Shown: piece after piece, positions 36,139-45,236 of the stretch
How positions within the stretch are numbered: position 1 is the stretch's first letter
How the letters are laid out: each line of letters opens with the position of its first letter
Source: Bacteroides cellulosilyticus
Lineage (GTDB): Bacteria > Bacteroidota > Bacteroidia > Bacteroidales > Bacteroidaceae
Direction: 5' to 3'
NCBI RefSeq assembly: GCF_020091405.1
Contig: NZ_CP081903.1
Coordinates: 6,448,501 to 6,512,500, forward strand
Length of the DNA: 64,000 bases
Position numbers and translations under genes: made by a program
The notes under the pieces: generated by a model
The model's database searches: none
What the model saw: the letters and a program-made list of their open reading frames with translations, nothing else
Told to the model about the DNA's origin: nothing

Positions 36139-37143
36139 CTATTTCTTTCCTTTTACTTTTTTGTTCAATACCTTTATATTATCCAGATAGGCTTGTTCTA
36201 CGGGAGAAAGTGTACGGACATCAAACTTCCTATATTCCTTTTCCGCTTTTTCCATGGCCTGCTCATGACTGACGGTTCCACAACCATTCAAGAGTTGTTC
36301 TCCCGTAGAGGAAAGGATTGCTTCAAGATGCTGAATATAATCTTTCATATACATAATCCGATGCTTCATGGCTTGCACTTCGGCAAAATCGAAATATCCG
36401 GAAACTAAATTATTCAGAACTTTCAATTCTTCTTCACTTAAGTAATTCTTCGCTATTTTGGCATCGCGCAATGTAGGATGGTCTCCCTTGAAAGAGGTCA
36501 GTCCCATCATGTGTTGGTCTGCATCCGCCCGTTCATAAATCACTTCGGCGGCAGTATGCCCATGAGCGGCAAAATGCAGTTTGTTTTGCACTATTTTGAA
36601 GAATTCGATAGATACATCAGAACGTGGGTCATAGTCAATCGCCGTAGCATAAATATCGAGCACCTGTCGATACATCACTTTTTCTGATGAACGAATGTCG
36701 CGTATGCGGTCGAGCAGTTCTTTCCAATAACCTCCTCCTCCCGTTTGCTTCAATCGTTCATCATCCATAGTGAAACCCTTGATGATATATTCTTTAAGAC
36801 GTGCCGTCGCCCATTGACGAAAATGAGTGGCTTGAATTGAATTTATTCGATATCCTAAAGATATTATCATATCAAGATTATAGTGAGGTATTTCTCTTTC
36901 AACCATGCGTGTTCCTTCTTGCCGAACTTGTCGGATTTTCCGACAGGTTGCTTCTTCTACAAGTTCACCATCTTCATAAATGTGCTTAATATGTTCTACC
37001 ACATTTGTTCGAGACGTCTGGTAAAGGTCGCTCATTTGTTGTTGGGTTAACCATACGGTATCTTCGTCCATCCGCACCTCTATGTGTGTCTGTCCGTCTT
37101 CACTCTGATAGATGATGATATTGCTCTTATCCTTTTCTTCCAT
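36139..37143 (-). CDS. rhuM: RhuM-family protein encoded inside the type I restriction operon
   Basis: The 334-residue protein matches the RhuM family: IIIYQSEDGQTHIEVRMDEDTVWLTQQQMSDLYQTSRTNVVEHIKHIY at the start, a winged-HTH-like segment, then NLDMIISLGYRINSIQATHFRQWAT. The C-terminal part (about 190-330) has HGHTAAEVIYERAD and reads like a Fic/Doc-related DinD-like helical domain, which is a weaker call. RhuM genes are often found within hsd operons, but their function is unknown. It lies 17 bp after hsdS and 6 bp before hsdR, so it is translated with the restriction subunits. Confidence 0.9.
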   Translation of the reverse strand: MEEKDKSNIIIYQSEDGQTHIEVRMDEDTVWLTQQQMSDLYQTSRTNVVEHIKHIYEDGELVEEATCRKIRQVRQEGTRMVEREIPHYNLDMIISLGYRINSIQATHFRQWATARLKEYIIKGFTMDDERLKQTGGGGYWKELLDRIRDIRSSEKVMYRQVLDIYATAIDYDPRSDVSIEFFKIVQNKLHFAAHGHTAAEVIYERADADQHMMGLTSFKGDHPTLRDAKIAKNYLSEEELKVLNNLVSGYFDFAEVQAMKHRIMYMKDYIQHLEAILSSTGEQLLNGCGTVSHEQAMEKAEKEYRKFDVRTLSPVEQAYLDNIKVLNKKVKGKK

Positions 37144-37160
37144 TTTATTGAATTGTTCCG

Positions 37161-38429
37161 TTATACAAACATTTTATCTAAACAGGCTGACTTTATTTGC
37201 TTAAGTTTATCAAGTCGTTGAGTCTCTAAGGATATCTGTGTGTCAAGGGAACAGAAGAAAGAGGCAATTTGACACTGCTCGGCAATATTGCTCGGAAAGG
37301 AGATACTTGTATTCAATAATGCAGACTTTGAAATACTGGAAATTTTAGTACCCTGCATAAGTGGTAATAATTGGTTATGGTAAGAAGGGGAATTTAAATA
37401 AAAGCCTAAATATCCCTCGCTAAACTCAAATAAAGTTCTACACGGTATCGTATGTAATCCTGCTACAACTTTTTCCTCACCAATGAATGCAATCTCCGTA
37501 CATTTACCTACGGTACTATCCTCTGCTGCATCGGCAAAAATAATATCGCCTTTTTGTAATTTACAATTATTGGTTAACTGATTAGCTAAGAAATGATTTG
37601 TAATGTATGGTAAATCGTCTTTTCTAATATCAATCAAAGTTCCAAATTTAATTAATATATCACCATAATGTATATTTCTAGCACTTCCTAATGTTTCATT
37701 TAAATCTGCGCGTGATAAGGTATTGCTTTTTAAATAACGGAAAACAATATCAAAAGGAACTGTCTTCCAGACTTCCTCAAACCCTTTGAAACGGACACGA
37801 GGCTTCGTTTCTCCTGCTTGTGGAAACATAGAAATAAGAGAAGCGGATTTCAATTGCTTGAGCGAAGCTATTTTCTTCGTGACTGATTGAATAAGAACGT
37901 CTAATGATTTAAAGTAGGAGGCTATTTGTTGTTGCTCGGTTTTAGATGGGGTAAGGAATGGTTGTTTTAATAATCCTTTAATATCAACAGAAAGCAGACC
38001 TCCTGAATTGGTGTTTTTCAAAGACCATTCATCAATCTTATAAAATGCATAGTATATGAAATACGAATCGTATTTATCAATCAGCGATTTACGAATTGAA
38101 AAATTCGTAAATCGCTGATTCGCAAGCGAATCAGCAATTACCATTGCGTGAACACCTATTGTCGCAGTTGTCGCAAGAATAATGGAATATGGAACAAACA
38201 AACCACCTCCTTTAACAGCTTGAGGGGTGATATGTTGAATTGAATCGGACAATATTCCTCCATTGGCGCGTATATCTTCCATCCTAAACCATGGAATTAC
38301 TCCATTTTCCCAATATTGATTTACATTTTTTGATGGAGTATATCCATTTCGTAATTCAAAAACATCATCAATTACGAATCTATCCCAATCTGAATGATTA
38401 TTCCTAAATCTTATTATCGGTTCTGCCAT
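37161..38429 (-). CDS. hsdS: Type I restriction-modification specificity subunit (HsdS)
   Basis: The 422-residue protein has two target-recognition domains. The first begins WDRFVIDDVFELRNGYTPSKN and has IPWFRMEDI. It is followed by a conserved helical spacer (PSKTEQQQIASYFKSLDVLI...KIASLKQLKSA). The second runs from RVRFKGFEEVWKTVPF and ends with the matching helical repeat (IAEQCQIASFFCSLDTQI...RLDKLKQIKSA). It decides which bipartite site is methylated and cut. It starts 4 bp after hsdM. A cluster of palindromes lies within the first recognition domain (38061-38135). Confidence 0.95.
   Translation of the reverse strand: MAEPIIRFRNNHSDWDRFVIDDVFELRNGYTPSKNVNQYWENGVIPWFRMEDIRANGGILSDSIQHITPQAVKGGGLFVPYSIILATTATIGVHAMVIADSLANQRFTNFSIRKSLIDKYDSYFIYYAFYKIDEWSLKNTNSGGLLSVDIKGLLKQPFLTPSKTEQQQIASYFKSLDVLIQSVTKKIASLKQLKSASLISMFPQAGETKPRVRFKGFEEVWKTVPFDIVFRYLKSNTLSRADLNETLGSARNIHYGDILIKFGTLIDIRKDDLPYITNHFLANQLTNNCKLQKGDIIFADAAEDSTVGKCTEIAFIGEEKVVAGLHTIPCRTLFEFSEGYLGFYLNSPSYHNQLLPLMQGTKISSISKSALLNTSISFPSNIAEQCQIASFFCSLDTQISLETQRLDKLKQIKSACLDKMFV
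38061..38135. repeat. Overlapping palindromes inside hsdS
   Basis: Three inverted repeats abut or overlap. ATACGA-A-TCGTAT spans 38061-38073. A 19-bp perfect pair at 38079-38097 and 38102-38120 surrounds a 4-nt loop (GAAA on the plus strand). GCTGATTCGC-AA-GCGAATCAGC spans 38114-38135 and shares an arm with the previous repeat. All are within the coding frame, encoding about residues 98-123 (ADSLANQRFTNFSIRKSLID region). Confidence 0.9.
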
Positions 38430-38433
38430 CTCC

Positions 38434-41025
38434 TCAATCCTTTAATCTATTCTGTAATTCCTGCAAACCCTTCACCGCAAACTCATCACCCGTAAGCTGC
38501 CCAATCAATTCCGACAACTCTTTTTGAGCATCGACAATATTGTTTTCAATTTCATTATATGACAAGGCATACTTTGCTTCCAGTGCCGTGACTGATTTCT
38601 CAAGAGCGGAAAAAACAGATGCCAATGTGCCATTAATACCGCCACACACCGGGTCAATCCACTTCTTGTGCAGGAAGAACTCTATCTCTTCATCGCTTAG
38701 ATGTTCTATGGCATCAATAGTAAGTTGTACCAATGTAGCTTTATCCTCCTTGATATTCTTATTGAGTTTAGTGATTTTATCCCATAAACTTACAATCTCT
38801 TTCAGTTTAGCTTTGGTTTCCGGTTCCACTTCATCGCCTTTAGCTTTGGCATCTGCCTTTATGGCATTCTTATTGAACTTGGCATTGTCATCTTCATCCA
38901 GATAGGCTTGCCCTTCTTCTTCGGTGAAGCCGTCACGCAGCTCTTCAAGCGAGGATGCAATTTCCTCTACTTTAGCTTGTTTTTCACTGATAGCATCAAG
39001 TTCAGCTTGAAACTTTTCATGTTGTATCAATTCAAACGGCAAGATGCGTCCCTTCAATCCATCGGGCACTTCTATCTCTTCATCGCCTTTCTTCACAAGT
39101 TTATAAGCCTGCTCTACTATCCGCACAGCATCAATTCCCTCACTTTGTATAGTCTCTATATCGCCCGCTATCACCTGCCAATTATCTGAAAGAGCTTGGT
39201 AAGCGACGTATTTATCCACCAGAGGAATCGGCTTTAGGCGGTTAAATATATCGTCGGCTATATCGTCTTGTTCATTTTGTTCATTTACAGTACTGACATT
39301 TGTAATCAGTCGGCTGTGAAGAACATTGCTAAAATCGGAGAATGCATCCGCAAAGGTTTGCTTCAAATTACACACATCCGCATTCTCTTCAATAATCTTG
39401 GCCACATCTTTATTCTTCACCGTGGCATACGGACTACCGTCCTCCTTGGGCTGGAAAAGGTCTGCACGAAGTGAAGGCAGCGCATCCCAATAGGTCTGCA
39501 ATTTATCTATCTCGCTTTCGGGAATGCCACCAAACATAGTAGCATAGATATCATATTGTTCGGCAGCCTCCGAAGAATCCACATAACGAGGAATATTGAG
39601 GTTATATCCATTCTGCCGGATTTCGTCACGGCTTACCGGGCGAGAAAAACCAGGAATAGGCTTACGCTCACAAATGGCATCGGCAATGCGCTTTATGTCG
39701 CAGGCACGGAGTCTATTGTTCTTGCCTTCCTTGACAAATCCTTTGGAAGCATCGATAATAAGCACATCGTCACTATCCCGATGCTGCTTCAAGACCATAA
39801 TCAGTGTGGGAATACCTGTTCCAAAAAAGATGTTAGCCGGCAGCCCGATAATGGCATCTATATTATTAGTCTCAATAAGATTCCGGCGGATTTTCCCTTC
39901 TCCTTCGCTATCTGCGTCCACATCGCCACGGAAAAGTACTCCATGAGGCAGTACGATGGTGAGAATGCCATCGGGTTTGAGGTGATGCAGTTCGTGAAGT
40001 AAGAAAGCATAATCGGCTTTACTTTTAGGTGCGACACCATAATTCTTGAAACGAGAATCGAGTTCACGATCCGTGGCATCCCAATGCTGCGAATAAGGCG
40101 GATTTGACACAACCGCATCCACATAGAGTGGTTTACCAATATCACTACCTATGGTTTGCAAAGGCCAGTCTTCATCCAGAGAATCAGCACAACGGGTATC
40201 AATATTGTCTGGCTTGATGCCACGCATCACGAGATTCATTCGGGTAAGGTTATAGGTATTCTCCTTCAGCTCTTGAGCATAATACTTCACTTGGTTTTTA
40301 TCGGCGATATGGCGGCCAATAGATTTGCCAATGGTAATCAGCAGAGAGCCGGAACCACTTGTCGGGTCATATATTTCAATTTGCTGTTTATCCTTATGAT
40401 GCTCTGCTACAATTTCCGACATCAGTATTGCCACCTCGTGAGGAGTGTAGAATTCACCGGCTTTCTTTCCGGCATTGGCTGCAAAATTACTGATGAGATA
40501 CTCATAAACATAGCCCAGCACGTCGTAATCCTGACTGCCATCGGTAGGAATGTCTTTAATGAGCTTAATCAAATCCTTCAAAGCACGGGTTTGAGAAGAA
40601 GGATTCTCCCCCAATTTACTCAATCCGGCTTGTAGCGTCTTGAAGATGTTGGCATATACATGCTTGTAGTTTGGACTAATTAGCCGGTCGAAGCTATTCA
40701 ACGCGGCACTAAGGTCTGCCACACTGAAATTAGAGTTGGGTAGCAGCCAAGTACCGAACAAGTATTTATATTCAATAAAATAGCCAATGTTATTTTTACA
40801 ATAAGCAATCATCATTGTTGCTTCCGGGTCTTCATAATCCTCTACAAGAGCCGTCATGTCATCATCATTCCATCCGATACTACGAAGATAGTTCACTTCA
40901 TTGTCTGATAGGAATTTATAGAACACAAGTCCAAGAATGTAATCCTTATATTCATTGGCATCTATTTTAGAACGCATCTTATTGGCCGAGGCCCATATTT
41001 TATTTGCAAGCTGCTGCTTATTCAT
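38434..41025 (-). CDS. hsdM: Type I restriction-modification methyltransferase subunit (HsdM), long form
   Basis: The 863-residue protein has an N-terminal helical HsdM domain (MNKQQLANKIWASANKMRSKIDANEYKDYILGLVFYKFLSD). The adenine methyltransferase core has motif I as DPTSGSGSLLITIG (about 225) and motif IV as NPPYSQHW (about 307). The remaining 350 or so residues are mostly helical and charged, with coiled-coil character. This makes it much longer than the 490-530 residues of EcoKI-type HsdM. It methylates N6 of adenine at the site chosen by HsdS. It is first in the operon. Confidence 0.95.
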   Translation of the reverse strand: MNKQQLANKIWASANKMRSKIDANEYKDYILGLVFYKFLSDNEVNYLRSIGWNDDDMTALVEDYEDPEATMMIAYCKNNIGYFIEYKYLFGTWLLPNSNFSVADLSAALNSFDRLISPNYKHVYANIFKTLQAGLSKLGENPSSQTRALKDLIKLIKDIPTDGSQDYDVLGYVYEYLISNFAANAGKKAGEFYTPHEVAILMSEIVAEHHKDKQQIEIYDPTSGSGSLLITIGKSIGRHIADKNQVKYYAQELKENTYNLTRMNLVMRGIKPDNIDTRCADSLDEDWPLQTIGSDIGKPLYVDAVVSNPPYSQHWDATDRELDSRFKNYGVAPKSKADYAFLLHELHHLKPDGILTIVLPHGVLFRGDVDADSEGEGKIRRNLIETNNIDAIIGLPANIFFGTGIPTLIMVLKQHRDSDDVLIIDASKGFVKEGKNNRLRACDIKRIADAICERKPIPGFSRPVSRDEIRQNGYNLNIPRYVDSSEAAEQYDIYATMFGGIPESEIDKLQTYWDALPSLRADLFQPKEDGSPYATVKNKDVAKIIEENADVCNLKQTFADAFSDFSNVLHSRLITNVSTVNEQNEQDDIADDIFNRLKPIPLVDKYVAYQALSDNWQVIAGDIETIQSEGIDAVRIVEQAYKLVKKGDEEIEVPDGLKGRILPFELIQHEKFQAELDAISEKQAKVEEIASSLEELRDGFTEEEGQAYLDEDDNAKFNKNAIKADAKAKGDEVEPETKAKLKEIVSLWDKITKLNKNIKEDKATLVQLTIDAIEHLSDEEIEFFLHKKWIDPVCGGINGTLASVFSALEKSVTALEAKYALSYNEIENNIVDAQKELSELIGQLTGDEFAVKGLQELQNRLKD

Positions 41026-41103
41026 ACATTTAATATCTTAATTATCTTTTTTTTAATACAAAAATCTTTTATTTCCTATAATTCATCATCAATTATATAC
41101 GTA

Positions 41104-41111
41104 CAAAATTA
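41104..41111 (-). promoter_or_regulatory. Possible -7 box of the hsd operon
   Basis: TAATTTTG on the minus strand matches TAnnTTTG and lies 79 bp before the hsdM start. No clear -33 TTTG is found 19-21 bp upstream. Confidence 0.35.
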
Positions 41112-41294
41112 ACAATTTATTCCCATATTTATTGCCGATTTAGAAAATATACCCCCAAAATAGATGAAAAAATATTTGTTTAAGCAACAATTAGAGACAA
41201 GTGTAAGATTTATCTCCGCATTTTTTACCACTTCCTCTTCATGTCTGCCCTCCTTCCTATACCCCCTTCAGAACACCTTCTGAGAGGGGGAACA

Positions 41295-41377
41295 ATGAGT
41301 CAGGAACAGAAAGGCATTCAGTCCCTGAGTGAAAGGCTTTCAGTCCCTGACTGAATCACGTTCATTCAGCGAGTGAA
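41295..41377. repeat. Three dyad units, plus one degenerate, at an exact 22-bp period
   Basis: TTCAGTC-CCT-GAGTGAA (41317), TTCAGTC-CCT-GACTGAA (41339) and a variant TTCATTCAGCGAGTGAA (41361) start exactly 22 bp apart. A weaker copy at 41295 keeps the phase. The second is a perfect 7-bp inverted repeat. They lie in the spacer between the end of the HTH lipoprotein gene and the hsd promoter. I see no gene in 41026-41481. Confidence 0.75.
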
Positions 41378-41481
41378 GCCAAAATCCTCCGCAAAACAAA
41401 GGTTTTCGGAAAATATTTGTAAAGAAAAGAAACAGGTATAAACTTGAAGTACGAAATAAATGCATCGCAATACATCAGGTC

Positions 41482-42465
41482 TCAGCATCCCCCAATAACC
41501 GCATCCACCGTCTCCCCATTCTTAAACAACTCCCCATCCTCCTGCATCAGCCTCTTCTTCAACCGGAACTTCTGTTGCGAAACCGAAGCGGGCGACACGG
41601 CAATAAGCGTAGCCACCTGTACATTCATGAAGCGCAGGCGCATCAACAGGCAAAGCTGCAAGTCGGCAGGCGTCAACGAAGGGAAACGTTCTGTGAGTCG
41701 CCGGGTAAAACCATCGTACACACGGTCGGCAAGTTGAGACAGATATTCCCAGTCTTTATCGGAAAGGAATTTGGGCTGACGGCGCAGGCGTTCCACCACA
41801 TCGTCACGGTCTATCAATGTGGAGGTAAGAGCCTGTACCTGGCTATCAAGCAGACTGATGCGTTCGTTCCGTTCCTTCAGCAATTCCGCTTCGCGGGGCA
41901 CGGGACGATTTTCGTAGTCCTTGAGGCGGGCACGGAGGGATGTGTTCTCTTCGCACAAGTGATTGCCATGCTCCATAAGGTTCATCAATGACCGTTGTAC
42001 TTCTTCCCGTTCCTCATCCGTCAGTGACATTTCCTTCAGGCATTCCTGCAATTCATTCTTTTCCTGTTCGTTGTTACGCAGGCGTTGTTCGTTCTCGCTC
42101 AAATTTACGAGATAGCGGCGGTGCTTGCGATCCTTGGAAAACTGGATATCTTTGATGGAAAGCCATACATTGAGGCCTATCATCAATGCGGTGAATGTTC
42201 CCCACATAAATTGTTTCCGCTTGTCGGCAGGCTTTATGCGAACCAGACTTCCACCGGAATGTTCCTTCACCTGAGTATATTCATTGTGCAGATCAGACAG
42301 TAACCGAACGGTAATGGTACTATCAGTGACACCGGATTGCGCCAACGAATCGGCACGGACGAGAAACTGTTCGTAGTTCATCAAAGTCGGGGCGGCAGAT
42401 TTTGAGCAGGCCACCAGCCCTAAAAAAGAAGTCAGTAAAAAGAGAAGAAAAGATGCGTGTTTCAT
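41482..42465 (-). CDS. Membrane-anchored protein with lipoprotein-like signal, coiled coil and C-terminal HTH
   Basis: The start at 42465 (MKHASFLLFLLTSFLGLVACSKS) gives a signal with lipobox LVAC. The frame is open further upstream only across the promoter. The protein has 327 residues. After a short outer region comes one membrane span (FMWGTFTALMIGLNVWLSI), then a charged coiled coil (about 115-250). A C-terminal LuxR-like helix-turn-helix follows: LTPADLQLCLLMRLRFMNVQVATLIAVSPASVSQQKFRLKKRL. This resembles Bacteroides membrane-tethered HTH regulators with a short sensor part. The lipobox and a following span in one protein are an odd combination. The ligand and targets are unknown. Confidence 0.75.
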   Translation of the reverse strand: MKHASFLLFLLTSFLGLVACSKSAAPTLMNYEQFLVRADSLAQSGVTDSTITVRLLSDLHNEYTQVKEHSGGSLVRIKPADKRKQFMWGTFTALMIGLNVWLSIKDIQFSKDRKHRRYLVNLSENEQRLRNNEQEKNELQECLKEMSLTDEEREEVQRSLMNLMEHGNHLCEENTSLRARLKDYENRPVPREAELLKERNERISLLDSQVQALTSTLIDRDDVVERLRRQPKFLSDKDWEYLSQLADRVYDGFTRRLTERFPSLTPADLQLCLLMRLRFMNVQVATLIAVSPASVSQQKFRLKKRLMQEDGELFKNGETVDAVIGGC

Positions 42466-42496
42466 ATTGAATGTATCTGTTAATATAATAAGGTGC

Positions 42497-42504
42497 AAAG
42501 GTAG
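42497..42504 (-). promoter_or_regulatory. Probable -7 box of the membrane-anchored HTH gene
   Basis: TACCTTTG on the minus strand matches TAnnTTTG, 31 bp before the start at 42465. The -33 region runs into the hairpin of the preceding terminator and is not clear. Confidence 0.5.
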
Positions 42505-42522
42505 CGCTTTCTCCCTACAAAA

Positions 42523-42572
42523 AAGCACAGGAGGCATAAACTTTTTAACAAGCTCATGCCTCCTGCGCTTTA
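42523..42572 (-). terminator. Second terminator after prfC
   Basis: The arms 42523-42538 and 42557-42572 (AAAGCACAGGAGGCAT and ATGCCTCCTGCGCTTT) pair over 16 bp with one mismatch and an 18-nt loop. On the minus strand the stem is followed by TTTGTAGGG, so a T run ends the hairpin. It insulates the HTH gene's promoter from upstream transcription. Confidence 0.75.
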
Positions 42573-42668
42573 TCAATCAAGAGAAAGCCCGACGGGTCGT
42601 TCTCAGCACATCCATATCATCAGTAGCCAATATATCTCGAGCCAGTTCATTATCCTTATATATAAAGA

Positions 42669-42708
42669 ATACAGGGATACAAAGTTTCTATTCTTTGCAT
42701 CCCTGTAT
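42669..42708 (-). terminator. First terminator after prfC
   Basis: ATACAGGGATACAAAG (42669-42684) and CTTTGCATCCCTGTAT (42693-42708) pair over 16 bp with one mismatch and an 8-nt loop. It starts 27 bp after the prfC stop. On the minus strand TCTTTATATA follows. Confidence 0.7.
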
Positions 42709-42734
42709 CTGTCAATCCCAATTCAGAATACGAA

Positions 42735-44309
42735 TCAGAACTCGCTTGTAAAGTGGAATTTTATATTCTTGAAGTCCATCTGAGCCATTTGAAGCACATA
42801 ACCGCTATCAGCCAGGAATACATCTCTGCCCTCACGGTCTTTCGCCATATACTGATACTTACGCTTCTTGAATGCTTCCAGTTCTTCAAGATTATCGCTC
42901 TCTATCCAGCAAGCCTTATAAAGGCTCAACGGCTCCCAACGACACTTCGCACTATATTCATTCTCCAGGCGATACTGGATAACCTCAAACTGCAACTGCC
43001 CTACCGTACCGATAATCTTCCGGCCGTTGAACTGGTTGACAAACAACTGTGCCACACCTTCGTCCATCAACTGGTCGATACCCTTGGCAAGCTGCTTCTG
43101 CTTCATCGGGTCAGCATTCTCGATATACTTGAACATCTCCGGTGAGAAACTCGGCAAACCACGGAAATGAAGCATTTCCCCTTCTGTCAGCGTATCACCG
43201 ATCTTAAAAGTACCGTTATCCGGCAAGCCGATGATATCACCCGCCCAAGCCTCGTCAACAGTCGTCTTACGCTGTGCCATGAACTGTGTGGGCGAAGAAA
43301 AACGCATCGTCTTTCCATGACGCACATGCAGATACGGTGCATTACGCGTAAACTTACCTGAGCAAATCTTACAAAATGCGATACAAGAACGATGATTCGG
43401 GTCGATATTCGCCGTAATCTTAAAGACAAATCCGGTGAATTTAGGCTCTTCCGGTTCCACTTCACGTTCTTCCGCCTGTACAGGACGAGGACTTGGAGCG
43501 ATCTCTACAAAGCAATCCAGCAATTCTTGTACACCAAAGTTATTCAGAGCCGAGCCAAAGAATACAGGTGCCAGTTCACCTTTCAGATATTCTTCTTTAT
43601 CAAATTCAGGATAAACTCCATCTATCAATTCCAACTCACCACGCAACTTATCAGCCAATTGCGCACCGATTTGCTTATCCAGTTCTTCGGTATTGATATC
43701 GACCTCCACCTTCTCCGTCACTACCTGCTTGGAGGGCTGGAAAAGATTCAGATTGTTTTCATAGATGTTATAAACCCCCTTAAAGCGCACACCACTTTCG
43801 ATTGGCCAAGTTAACGGACGTACATGAATAGCAAGCTCTTCTTCCAGCTCGTCCAACAAATCGAAAGGATCTTTGGCCTCACGGTCCATCTTATTGATGA
43901 ATATAATGACCGGCGTATTACGCATACGGCACACTTCCATCAGCTTACGCGTCTGCGTTTCCACACCCTTTGCACCATCCACTACGATGATAACGCTATC
44001 TACAGCGGTCAGCGTGCGGTAAGTATCTTCGGCAAAGTCCTGATGACCGGGAGTATCGAGAATATTAATCTTATAATCTTTGTAATCAAACTCCATCACA
44101 GAGGTGGTTACAGAGATACCACGCTGCTTCTCTATATCCATCCAGTCCGATGTAGCCGTTTTCTTTATCTTATTACTCTTTACGGCACCAGCCACCTGAA
44201 TCTGCCCACCGAAAAGCAACAGCTTTTCAGTCAAAGATGTTTTACCGGCATCCGGATGTGCGATAATCGCAAAGGTTCTTCTCCTCTCAATTTCGTTATT
44301 ATTGGCCAT
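42735..44309 (-). CDS. prfC: Peptide chain release factor 3 (RF-3)
   Basis: The 524-residue protein is a translational GTPase of RF-3 length. G1 is [18 protein letters not shown]2 is in [16 protein letters not shown]3 is [12 protein letters not shown] and G4 is INKMDRE. The RF-3-specific later part has [25 protein letters not shown] and [19 protein letters not shown]. It recycles RF1/RF2 from the ribosome after termination. It is the last gene of a minus-strand set (lysE-like, DUF4924-like, rfbD-like, prfC), 23 bp after the reductase gene. Confidence 0.97.
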   Translation of the reverse strand: MANNNEIERRRTFAIIAHPDAGKTSLTEKLLLFGGQIQVAGAVKSNKIKKTATSDWMDIEKQRGISVTTSVMEFDYKDYKINILDTPGHQDFAEDTYRTLTAVDSVIIVVDGAKGVETQTRKLMEVCRMRNTPVIIFINKMDREAKDPFDLLDELEEELAIHVRPLTWPIESGVRFKGVYNIYENNLNLFQPSKQVVTEKVEVDINTEELDKQIGAQLADKLRGELELIDGVYPEFDKEEYLKGELAPVFFGSALNNFGVQELLDCFVEIAPSPRPVQAEEREVEPEEPKFTGFVFKITANIDPNHRSCIAFCKICSGKFTRNAPYLHVRHGKTMRFSSPTQFMAQRKTTVDEAWAGDIIGLPDNGTFKIGDTLTEGEMLHFRGLPSFSPEMFKYIENADPMKQKQLAKGIDQLMDEGVAQLFVNQFNGRKIIGTVGQLQFEVIQYRLENEYSAKCRWEPLSLYKACWIESDNLEELEAFKKRKYQYMAKDREGRDVFLADSGYVLQMAQMDFKNIKFHFTSEF

Positions 44310-44332
44310 ATATAAAATTTGGTATAATATTA

Positions 44333-45190
44333 TTATTGGGCATTCAGTTTTTCAATACATACTTTCAGACTCTCTTCCCAATGAGGTACTTCAATGCCGA
44401 AAGTCTTTTTAATCTTCGTCTTATCCAATACGGAATAATGCGGACGCGGTGCCTTTGCCGGATACTCGTCCGTATGTAAGGGACTCACCTTGCATGTCGT
44501 GATATCCGCAATGCGATGTATAGCCACCGTAAAGTCATACCATGAACATACGCCTTCATCACTGAAATGATAAATACCCGGTACAATTCCCTGATTGATG
44601 GCTGCATAGATGGCAACCGCCAAATCCTTCGCATACGTCGGCGTACCAATCTGATCAAAAACCACACCTAAAGACTCACGCTCACGTCCCAGACGAATCA
44701 TCGTTTTCACAAAGTTGTTTCCATAAATAGAGTATAACCATGCTGTACGAATTACCATCGCTTTCTCACAATTCTGCATAACCTCCTTTTCTCCACCCAG
44801 CTTAGTAAAGCCATAAACTGAATTAGGACAGGGTTCGCAATCTTCTTTATAAGGTATATGCGCTGTTCCATCAAAAACATAATCCGTAGAAACCTGTATC
44901 ATAGCAGCACCATGGGCCTGTGCAGCACGTGCCAGTATTCCCGGAGCTTCCTGATTCAGTTTGCGGCACAATTCTTCATTATCTTCCGCCTTGTCAACTG
45001 CTGTGTAAGCAGCACAATTCACTACAACCTCAATCTGATTCTCTGCAATGCAAGCCTGTACAGCTTGTTCGTCACAGATATCCAATTCCTGTACATCAGT
45101 AAAAAAATAAGTGTGTTGCGGATTCTCTTTTGCAAGAACTTGCATCTCGTTGCCAAGTTGTCCGTTGGCTCCGGTTACTAATACTCTCAT
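44333..45190 (-). CDS. rfbD: dTDP-4-dehydrorhamnose reductase (RmlD)
   Basis: The 285-residue protein is a short-chain dehydrogenase of the RmlD type. The nucleotide-binding start is [15 protein letters not shown]. It also has [25 protein letters not shown] and the catalytic [10 protein letters not shown] (YxxxK). It makes dTDP-L-rhamnose from the 4-keto precursor. No other rhamnose gene (rfbA, B, C) is in the window, so it stands apart from its pathway in a housekeeping cluster next to prfC. That could mean a general supply role, or a related sugar. Confidence 0.93.
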   Translation of the reverse strand: MRVLVTGANGQLGNEMQVLAKENPQHTYFFTDVQELDICDEQAVQACIAENQIEVVVNCAAYTAVDKAEDNEELCRKLNQEAPGILARAAQAHGAAMIQVSTDYVFDGTAHIPYKEDCEPCPNSVYGFTKLGGEKEVMQNCEKAMVIRTAWLYSIYGNNFVKTMIRLGRERESLGVVFDQIGTPTYAKDLAVAIYAAINQGIVPGIYHFSDEGVCSWYDFTVAIHRIADITTCKVSPLHTDEYPAKAPRPHYSVLDKTKIKKTFGIEVPHWEESLKVCIEKLNAQ

Positions 45191-45236
45191 GCTTTATCTA
45201 TTATTTACAATTTACTATCTTCGAAAGTTATTCCGG

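Noticed and set aside
37161..38429. Invertible hsdS shufflon
   Set aside because: Only one hsdS is present, no partial hsdS genes and no site-specific recombinase gene are in the window. The palindromes have a 4-nt loop and do not flank an invertible segment.
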